Below, one piece after another: positions 55,861 to 64,000 of a stretch of DNA of 64,000 nt. A program made the translations under genes and the position numbers. This stretch comes from Adiantum capillus-veneris. Lineage: Eukaryota > Streptophyta > Polypodiopsida > Polypodiales > Pteridaceae. The stretch lies in contig CM043959.1 in the NCBI GenBank assembly GCA_014529385.2, positions 91,181,529 through 91,245,528 of the forward strand. Direction: 5' to 3'. The notes beneath the pieces are model-generated. The model had not been told where the DNA came from. It worked only from the letters and a program-made list of their open reading frames with translations, and did not search any database. Every line of letters begins with the position of its first letter. The first letter of the stretch is position 1.

Positions 55861-56153
55861 GCTGGCATCCACTACGGGTCTTGGCCGCTTACGGCATTTA
55901 CTCACTGGCGCGTTAGGTGACCGACACGGAGGATCTCTGCCAGTGATTCTACAGCTGGACTACACTTATAGTGCCAGCCTAGTACGCTTCTAGTGAGTTC
56001 ACACTTAGTGACCGCATGTACATATGTGCTACTTTTCAGTTTTAGCACTTAGTCATTTTGTACTCTCTTTTCTGTGAGAAGAAGAAGAAGCTTTCCATCT
56101 CTGTGTGCTTTGTGCTTGTCTTGTGTAGCTCTCTTGCATCCTCTTTCTTTACA
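55833..56153 (+). repeat. 3' LTR of the copia element
   Basis: 321 bases, starting TATTGAGATG after the purine run GAGGGGGAG and ending TTTACA before the TTCTA duplication. It differs from the 5' LTR at five bases and one inserted base. Confidence 0.9.
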
Positions 56154-56158
56154 TTCTA

Positions 56159-57269
56159 AACTATTCAATCAATTTCATATTACTTGTGTCAATGCTATTC
56201 TATGTGTATTTACAAGAAAAAAGCAATTTCTATAAAGAAAATTTCAATCTATTTGCAACTTAATAAATGTAAAGCTCTTGTGTTTATTATGTTGTTCTTA
56301 TCGTTAAACATATTTGAAAAACACAAGTCTTAAGTAAGAACAATTAAACTAATTTCAATAATGGATTTTTATGATAAAGAGTTGCGATGTTGACATTATG
56401 TTCTAAATGAATGGGTTATGCTGCATATTTTTCAAAATTGATTGATTTAGATAAGAATTTTTTTATTTGTGCATGAATACATGAATATGAATTCCCATGC
56501 CAAATCACAACAACATGGCATCTTCTTGTATGAATCTCCATGCTAATATGACAACAACATTGTTCAATGAATATTTTTTTATTGAATGAGTATAAAAAAA
56601 AGAGGTCTTCTATTGATAAAACTTATATTAAGTACAAAATAATATTTACCATCCATTGACGTAGCATAAGAAGTCATACTCATGTTTTGAAGAAAAAAGG
56701 ACGTTGTTCATGTTGTACTTGAGTCTTGAAGCAAAAGGGTTCTCTTGACTAAATACATTTATACATTGTAAACAAAAATAGTGATCACATTATTCCAAAT
56801 TAAAAATACAAATAAAATTTTGTATCCTTAAATTAGAATTCACTCCATTAATAAAGAAGTCCCCTTTCACTAGGGTGAACTTTGTGGAAACATCCAAGTT
56901 ACAACAAGGCCTAAATATTTATAGTCGATCCATTTACACAAGATATGGGCAGAATATAGATAATTCTCTACTCAAAGCAACAAGAAAAAGAGCACCCATA
57001 AGAAGGATGCACTCCATTAATAAAGAGTCCCCCAAATGTTAAGGTGAACTCCATGTGAAACACATTAGATTGAATAGAAGTCCCCTTTCAATAGGGTACA
57101 CTTCAAGTAGAAAAAAATAGTGTGATAAATGGTTGGATGAAAGATAAATGTACAATTTATATTCACCTTGAATAACAATTTACAATGAACCAGTTCTAAT
57201 TGATATGTGGTTTTATATACAATTGATATCTCTGTCACTACATTCTTGCCAAAAAACTTCAACATGTGA
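56159..57269. other. A/T-rich flank without genes
   Basis: No recognisable gene. A phrase like ACTCCATTAATAAAGAAGTC followed by CCCCTTTCACTAGGGT recurs imperfectly at 56843, 57010 and 57081, an old local repeat. Confidence 0.5.
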
Positions 57270-57905
57270 CTCTCAAAACTGTCTTCTTGACAAGTAGACA
57301 GTCATGAAATAAGTTGTCTCAGGATCCTCTACCTTGTTCACAATTGTATTGGAAGTATAACTCCTCTTGTTTCTTGCACACAACCATCCCATTAACCATG
57401 GAGCTATTGTACCTTCTAAGAAGCATTGAAGTTGTTCAGGTGTTTGTCTCCAAAATTTTGGAAATATGAGATAAGTTCCTGACATATTCCACATCACTCT
57501 ATATGGAGAATCATCAAAATTAATGTGTTGCTAGCATGTAATCCTCAAACATCCCCCAAACCGAAGTAAAATTCTTATGATAAACTCTTTTATATCAAAT
57601 CATGATATTTGGATTTTGAGAATGCTTATTGCTCATAAACATCTTGAACTTAGAGCAATGCCTAGGAAAGCACATCTCAAGTATATGTTGAGCTTTGGTT
57701 AGGTTATAGCAACTCCATATCCAAGGTTCAAAATAATCAAAACAAAAGTCCAAGAAAGCTTCTGCAACACGGCACACCACATGATAAACTTCATCTTTGT
57801 CATTGACAATTCGCATGTTCTCGGCCCATGATGGAACAACATATTTTACTCTAAACACAACATATTTCTTTCTTTTGGCTCTGAAGAGAAACACGAAACA
57901 TTTAG
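57270..57905 (-). pseudogene. FCP1-like (HAD-type) phosphatase domain pseudogene
   Basis: Minus strand. A likely splice acceptor (TTCTCTTCAG) at ~57896 precedes KRKKYVVFRV, then AEAFLDFCFDYFEPWIWSCYN, HCSKFKM and, after a stop, KNFTSVWGMFEDYMLATH. A frameshift leads to NFDDSPYRVMWNMSGTYLIFP and, in an open frame to 57275, FLEGTIAPWLMGW. This order matches plant FCP1-homology proteins: FLDFCF..F.V.IWSS, K.L..VW and the second DDSPYK motif. The first catalytic DxD segment would lie upstream and was not found. Stops and the frameshift make it a pseudogene; an unrecognised intron could explain one break. Confidence 0.5.
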
Positions 57906-58324
57906 TTGCTATTCATTGTTAAACCTTAAAACAAAATTGATGGTTTTAGCATTCAACATTTGATCACTTTAGACATCGAAAAGAATCTTAAATTGGTATC
58001 ACAATACTAAAAAACCATGTGATTATAAAAGTAGGGCAATTTGTCACTACATAAGTAAACTTTAAATCTCCCCAAGTCAATTGATACAATTGGTCTAAAA
58101 ACCAATGGAGAAGTACAGTTAGGTGAAAATTGGTCTAAAAACCAATGGTCCAATATCAAGAAAAACTCAAACATAGATAATAATCTTTGTGTGAATTATT
58201 TTTAGATCGCAAAGACACAAGATTTTGCAAAGTAACCCCTGACTGTTCTTAGAGGTTTCTTCTTTCATTTGAATGAGATGGTCCAAATTCCCTATGAAAT
58301 ACTCCTTCAAAGAATAATCTGGAT
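57906..58324. other. Non-genic stretch
   Basis: A/T-rich; contains two copies of TTGGTCTAAAAACCAATGG (58090 and 58130), each an imperfect inverted repeat. It may be intron or 5' flank of the FCP1-like pseudogene. Confidence 0.4.
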
Positions 58325-58953
58325 GAAATCTTCAAGAATAAATTCTACCACTTGTCCAAGCTATGCTCCATTCGATCCTAGAGGATCATTCAAGCATAAG
58401 ATCTACCACTTTTCCAAGCTATGATCCATTCAAGCATAGAGAACTATATAGTCACCACCACTTGTCCAATCTATGATTTACTCAAGCATAGAGATTCATG
58501 AGTTTTACCACTCATCCAAGCTCTACCCTATTCAATCATAGAGAGACACAACATCCACCGATCTAAGCTCTATTGAAACATATAGAGCCATAAGTTCCAC
58601 CATGTGTCCAAGCTGTGCTCCATTCAATCATAGAGGACCATAAGGTTTATCACTTGTCCAAATTATGCCCTATTGAATCATATACAACCACAAGGTCCAC
58701 CACTTATCCAAGCTAAGCTACAGTTGACCATAGAGATCCACAAGGTCCACCACTTGTTCAATCTACGGTCTATTGAAGCATAGAGAGCCATGAGGTCCAC
58801 CAATTGTCCAAGCTATGCTCCATTCAAGCATAGGGGACCATAAGATCCATCACTTACCAGGTCTATGCTCTATTGAAGCATAGAGATCCATAAGGTTCTC
58901 CACTTGTCCAAGCTATGTCCCATTCAAGTGTAGAGAGTCACTAATCCCACCAC
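58325..58953. repeat. Diverged ~60-base tandem array (TTGTCCAAGCTATG family)
   Basis: About ten imperfect units built on CCACCACTTGTCCAAGCTAT and GCTCCATTCAAGCATAGAG with CCATAAGGT at the end. CACTA B is inserted at the right end of the visible array. Relatives lie at 50030-50370. Confidence 0.8.
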
Positions 58954-59216
58954 CACTACAAGAGGTTGTGTGCTCTTGTGACGTTGTTAGCGACGGAAAT
59001 ACACTGGGTTTTTATAACCCTCGGCGTCGCTAAAACCGTCGCTATGAGCGTCGCTACGAGAGCGTCGCTATAGGCGTCGCTACATGCGTCGCTATAAGCG
59101 TCGCTATATAGCGACGCTCATAGCGACGGTTATAGCGACGTTTACACAGAAGACTATAGCGACGCTCATAGCGACGCTACAGAGCCATAAATAGCGACGG
59201 TTATAGCGACGCCCGA
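58954..59216. repeat. 3' terminus and subterminal repeats of CACTA B
   Basis: Terminal inverted repeat followed by forward GCGTCGCTA copies (59028-59108) and reverse TAGCGACGC copies (59107-59212), with some variants reading CCGTCGCTA or AGCGACGG. Same architecture as 37200-37458 of element A. Confidence 0.9.
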
Positions 59217-59592
59217 GAGAATTTATTTTTGGTGACTGGGCATTGAATGCCCTGCCACCCATCAACCATATTGTACTTGATTCACTTTTTTAAAAAAGTT
59301 CAAGGGTAGATAATAGACCCAAAATAGTCACCCACAAGACGCATTGTTTGCAAAATTGACAAGCGTAAAATTAACAATTGTACACATCATAGGCAAAATG
59401 AATTGATTGGCAAATGTAATAATGACAATTGTACAACATCATAGGCATAAAGAATTGATTGGCAAAATGAACTATGGTGACAAATGTAATAATATACATG
59501 GTTCAAAAAGACGTATAAAATCCGTCTCATGATACATAAGCTATGAGAAATCCTAAACTAATGCTATCTAGCTACGGCTAAACTGACGTCGT

Positions 59593-60902
59593 CTAGTCAG
59601 ACGTCTCATCGCGTCCAAGCGGCGTATCTGTCGGATTCTGCAAAAAAAGACAATAAGACAGCTTTCAGTAAGTATAAACATATAACGACATTTATAAAAC
59701 AATACAAAAAATAGAAAAGAGTAAACCCTAATACTAACCATGCCGCCGTGAGAACTGAGAATGTCCATCAGGGCGTTTAAGCCCTTCCTGCCTACGTACT
59801 CGCGCTCGTACGGTGTGGGATCACGTCCTGTCATCGACCACTGTCAAAACATACAAAGATTTCATTATGTTAGAATTAAAAAACTCATAAACCCTAAACT
59901 ATCGAACATAAAGAGCAATGCGAAAACACTTACAAAATCAGCCTCAAATGATGCCCATCCACCGCTCCCCAAGTGGTGCGAGCTCCCTGCCTCTACTCGC
60001 GCTCTGGCTGCATCCTTTTGTTGCTTCCACTTGTCGGGATTCTCGCGCGCTGCTTTCTTCGCATTCTTCCAATCTTCTTTGGCCAGCCAATCTGGCCTGT
60101 TCCACCCATGCTTGATTGCTTTTTGCACTTCAGAACGCTTGTGTTTGCAATATTCGCACATTCGAATCTTCATCAGGTCTTCATTGAAGCGCTGATCCCG
60201 TGTTGGAACGGGAAACTCATCATGAAGTATGCTGATGACTCTGTTTTTTAAATCACTTGGTACTTCACTCCATTTGTTTAGTATGTAGTGTCTAAATAGC
60301 TGAGAGCAAAGACCACGCATGCGTGAGATCACCTTCTTGCCGTCATCATCCATGATGATGCCGCCGCTGAAGTCGACGGAGTAAGGCAAGCCCTCTGGCC
60401 GGTGACCCGTGAACCTGGGTGTCCCGGCAGGGGTCTCTAAGGGCGTGTCGATGGGGGTACGGACGTCAGGTGTCTCCACCGGCGTCTGGGCCCCGAAGCG
60501 AGGAGTGTCGAGTGGGGTGGCTCCTGGCGGAGTAGGAAGAGGTGTGTAGCTGCTAGGAACAGTCAGCCGCGCAAAACCTGGCGTAGATGGCGATGTTGTG
60601 GCTGGTGTGGGGGCGGGCAAAGAAGGGGAGGCTAAAGAGCCTTGTCGAACACGAGGCGGTGTGGAGGCATCGGCGGCGGAATCCCCACAACAACCGCCAC
60701 CGCCACCACTAGAGCGCCGGTGTCTAGCCGAGTGTGAAGATCGTCTCGTCGACGCCGAAGCTTCGGAGCGCGCCGAATGCTCCGAAAGAGAGGGGGATGC
60801 GGATGGAGTAGGAACGCACGATGATGCGCCAGAGCGATGACGCTCCACGTACTACTGTCTCTGCTGCGGTGACAAAGAAGAAAGAAACTCCTCATCATCC
60901 AT
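59593..60902 (-). pseudogene. Second CACTA gene, Transposase_24-like (element B)
   Basis: Start codon at 60902-60900. Exons (minus): 60902 to ~59939, 59840-59739, 59637-59593. The protein matches element A, and here exon 1 keeps the frame through RVEAGSSHHLGSGGWASFEA, the canonical Transposase_24 ending that A lost. A single TAG at 60854-60852 replaces the Trp codon of RQWYVE at residue ~17, a G to A change. Without that stop the gene would be open as far as can be judged. Confidence 0.78.
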
Positions 60903-61198
60903 ACCTGCATTAAACACACGAATATTTAAACTTAATATTGAATGAATAGAGTAGACAATGACGCAAAGACCATTAAATACAATGACGTAATGACGCATAT
61001 AAATACAATGACGCAATGAATTGAGTGATAGAAGAGGCAAGTCGAAAACTCACAATTTTCAATCAAAAGATGTGAGCGTGAGTAGAAAAGAGCGTTATAC
61101 ACCATGGAAAGTACTTAGAGAGCCAGAGCTTTTACAACACGGAGCAAAATTGTTCAAATACAATATTTGTGGCTTTAAGAGATCTCTCTCTCATCCTC

Positions 61199-64000
61199 TC
61201 ATAACTCAGCATAACTTCCTATATCTATATAGAGCTCTCCGTTTAAACACATATCCTCTGTTTCATTTTGTAGCTCCTCTGCATGCACCCCATATAGAGT
61301 AGTAGCATCTTGATGCTCGTCTGGCACCACCGCAGCGGCTTCTGATTGAGCATCTTCTCTGATCTCCTCCATTGATGCCGTTGTGATTGGCACATGGTAG
61401 CCTTCATACATCCTTGCACTACGAGGGGCTACCTCTATGACGTACCACCAGTTTGATGTAGACTTTGTAGGATGAAATATTACCTGCCAGAGCCACATAA
61501 CTTACATGAGAGCTTTCAAGCACATAACTTGTAAAAGGGGGATGTTAACTATTTACATACTTACTTGTTCACAATGCTCGGGTAGTACGAAAGTGTCTCT
61601 TAGGTCAGTCCATTTCTTAGTAGAATCCACCTCAAGAAAACCAGACTCTCCTCTACGCACAGTAGCGTTGCGACCCTCCATGATTATCTTGAACCATTGC
61701 ACGTCGAACAAGTCGACAAAAAATCCTCTGTAATCGATCCTCAAAATCTCTTGTAGCGTGCCGAAGTAAGTGAGTTCCGCCACCACAGGATCTGCATCAA
61801 AGGAACGTCGTCGACTAGACTGTTCAAATTTTGCCATGATTCCACAATCTTGAGTAAAACGCTTTTTGTCGATCCGTTCCACCCTAAAATGTCGACCTTT
61901 ACACCATGCTGCTGTGTATGACTTATACTACAACGAACAAAGATTATGAGTGGCCGTTCAAACGTTTAGAAATAAAGTCACTAGCTAGTCGTACATTGCA
62001 AACTTACCTTAGTCGCGCAACCCCGAGAGTACTCCCACTCTTCCTCAGTCACTTCGTCACCGCATTGTTGTGCGCTTTTCAATTGGTTGTGCAACCATCT
62101 TAAGCTCATGAATGTTGGTAGGCTCTCGAGACCCGTCGGATAGTGCATCGGTGGTCGTCTTCCCCGTCTCCACTCGATTCGTACCCTTTGTCGCTCTTGC
62201 TTTGCATCCTCATATTGTGAAATCCACTTTTGCATCACTGGATTGTGAAGCATGCAAAATCGGTTGATTTTAGCCTCTAGATCTTTCGTCATCTTCTTCT
62301 CAACACCGAGATTGCACATGACAATCCCAGATATGCGCTCATCATCTATGGTTCGCCATAGCGTGTCCCGGGCTTTATCAAATCCGTCTATCCACTCTCC
62401 AATGTACACTAGGGACTCTGATACCAACCAACCTTCTGCCATGCTACCCTCCGCACGTGCCTTTTGACGCACATATCCCTTAAGCGTTTTCATGAAACGT
62501 TCTAAGAAGAACATCCATCTGGAATGAACTGTGCCAGCTATTTCCACCTCATCAACTATGTGAACAAGAAGATGCACCTGAATGGTTAGCATGGTAGTAG
62601 GAAAATGTTTCTCAAACATGCACACAGGCTCCACAGCATTTAGTTTTGCGAATGGTATGGAGTCTACGTTGATCTCCTTTTGTGAGATCCATTGCACCAG
62701 CTTTGCAAGTTTGTAGATTGTGTTACAGATGTCGAGAGACAAACATCCCTCAATGGCAACCGGTAAAATAAACTGTAAAGTATGTGCAGCAATGATATTA
62801 AAGTCCACATTTTATGCAATGATATTAAAGTCCACTATGAACGTACCTGACACATTTTATGCCAATCGTGTGACTTCAAACCGGTAAGCTTTCCTTCTTT
62901 AGTAAAACACGTTCGGAGCGAGTGCATTACGCCAGTGGGGGTCCGCAAAGATCGAATGGTCTCTTTTACTTTGCGTTCTTGGGCTCCTATGAAAATCCAT
63001 GGTGCTTTAGGGAGTTTTATCGATCCATCAGACGCTGTTTGCGGCCAATATTACTCCATACGATCCACATTTCTAAGGTCAACTCTGGCTCCCAAAGTAT
63101 CTTTCTTGCCAGTCAGATGGTCCCATAGTAGATTACCCACATTCTTGAATATGTGCATTGGATCGAGCAAGTGATTGATCATGAGTCGGGGCCAGTATGG
63201 TAACTCGTACCATAGAGATAGTCTCTTCATCCCTGGAGGCAATCCGTCATCGCACATCTCCTTCTGCTCTAACCATGCTTGTGCAGACATCCTTGGTGGC
63301 TCTCTTCCCAAAAATCCTTCGCGTAACACATGATTCTCTGGAAGATACGCTTGATGACCTTTGTAGATTTTCTTCTTCAGTGAGGGCGCCCTACGTGCAT
63401 TCAGTCTAGGTCCACATGTGACACATGCTCTGTATCCGCTTGTTTGAAGCCCTGCATGTATACACATGATAATAGCTCAACTATGGGAAAAAACAAGATT
63501 TACAATGTCTGAGTGAGGAGTGTCAATAGATCACCTGAGCATTCTGTTAGCCTGGGATAGTCATGCATGGTCCACATTAGAATGCCTCTGATCAAAGCAT
63601 TCCGTCGTCCTATGTGTCGGCTCATATCCACCACCTCTATGCCAATCCACAATTGTTGTAGCTCTTCCAATAGTGGACGAAGATACACATCCATATTCTC
63701 CACTTTATATCGCCCTGGCACAATCAAGCTTAGCCATAGGTGCCCCTTCTTCATAGTCAACCACGGGGGAATGTTGTAGTTGATGATGAAAACGGGCCAT
63801 ACACTGTAAGATGTTGATCTTTGACCAATTGGATTTACGCCATCCATAGCCAGGCCTAAGCGCAAATTTCGAGCTTCCCTGGCAAAATCCGACCATGTTC
63901 CATCTATATGTTTCCAGGCTACGCAATCTGCAAGAATTCGTAGCACACCATCCAAAGATTTATTCTCCTCATGCCATGATGCTAGGGCGGCCATGGACTT
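61199..64000 (-). pseudogene. TNP2-like transposase gene (element B), one nonsense codon visible
   Basis: Exons read on the minus strand: edge to 63535, 63451-62847, 62772-62008, 61927-61565, 61483-61199. The frame holds across CSG-LQTSGYRACVTCGPRL, KVKETIRSLRTPTG, DGFDKARDTLWRTIDDERI, ESLPTFMSLRWLHNQLKSA and the DUF4216 part (DPVVAELTYFGTLQEIL, VQWFKIIMEGRN), and ends GSYAEL at TGA 61201-61199. The only break seen is TAA at 63053-63051 (NVDRME-stop), where A has CAA. Upstream exons are outside the window. TNP2 would cut at CACTA ends; this copy gives a truncated product. Confidence 0.83.

Larger units (their letters stand above)
50896..56153 (+). mobile_element. Ty1/copia retrotransposon with TSD
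   Basis: Complete structure: target duplication TTCTA (50891-50895 and 56154-56158), 5' LTR 50896-51215, PBS 51216-51228, polyprotein region 51505-55860, polypurine tract 55824-55832, 3' LTR 55833-56153. The LTRs differ at about five bases and one indel over 320, so this is the youngest insertion in the window. Order gag-protease-integrase-RT-RNase H is that of copia. Several stops and two frameshifts inactivate it. Confidence 0.93.
58954..64000 (-). mobile_element. CACTA element B, inverted, truncated by the window edge
   Basis: Begins CACTACAAGAGGTTGTGTG at 58954, identical to the 3' end of element A read in reverse, and continues through the same 3' repeats, second gene and TNP2 exons on the minus strand up to the right edge. 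The bases before it are CAC; the other target duplication is outside. It is a close sibling of A, 21.5 kb away in opposite orientation. Confidence 0.92.

Noticed and set aside
56159-58324. tRNA or other RNA genes in the A/T-rich flanks
   Set aside because: No cloverleaf-like A and B box pairs or conserved RNA motifs were recognised; a dedicated scan could not be run.

Overview
The window is nuclear DNA of a land plant with a large, transposon-dominated genome. Signs are plant-type Ty3/gypsy and Ty1/copia elements, CACTA (En/Spm) transposons, plant host-gene fragments (bHLH, HMA, MIF/MDL-like, FCP1-like) and very long (GA)n/(CA)n tracts. The species cannot be named; a fern or another large-genome lineage is only a guess. 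No intact single-copy host gene was found.

Layout. 1-9992: 3' part of an LTR retrotransposon ('element 1') with a deleted pol, a second retropepsin-like ORF after the integrase, a 2.7 kb spacer carrying five near-perfect 24-bp palindromes, a ~1,090-codon coiled-coil ORF with one internal stop, a polypurine tract and a 941-bp 3' LTR. 9993-15160: 3' part of a decayed chromovirus (gypsy copy 1), into which element 1 appears to be inserted. 15161-17419: inverted relic of an element-1-type coiled-coil ORF. 17420-26796: second chromovirus (gypsy copy 2) with both LTRs and an open RNase H-integrase-chromodomain ORF, but with a piece of a copia element in place of the front half of its reverse transcriptase. 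26797-29826: microsatellite-rich DNA with host-gene fragments (bHLH, perhaps a metal transporter). 29827-37458: full-length CACTA element A, flanked by a TTG duplication, carrying decayed TNP2 and Transposase_24-like genes and a captured heavy-metal-associated (HMA) fragment. 37462-39265: microsatellites, a MIF-like pseudogene and a minisatellite. 39266-49247: Tat-lineage gypsy element with 2.3 kb LTRs and dual RNase H. 49248-58953: background DNA with an old tandem-repeat family and an FCP1-like pseudogene, interrupted by a young but inactivated copia element (50896-56153, TSD TTCTA). 58954-64000: CACTA element B, minus strand, running off the right edge.

How it works together: most coding sequence is mobile-element protein, and nearly all is broken. 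The clearest open frames are the gypsy copy 2 pol (22444-24810) and the retropepsin-like ORF (1808-2911). CACTA A and B are close relatives with different kinds of damage: A has mostly one-base deletions, B has single nonsense codons, so neither can supply a complete transposase from what is visible. The most unusual features are the palindrome array and extra ORFs of element 1, the gypsy-copia chimera, the HMA capture inside CACTA A, and the terminal repeat architecture of the CACTA pair. Coordinates of LTR ends and exons were read by eye.
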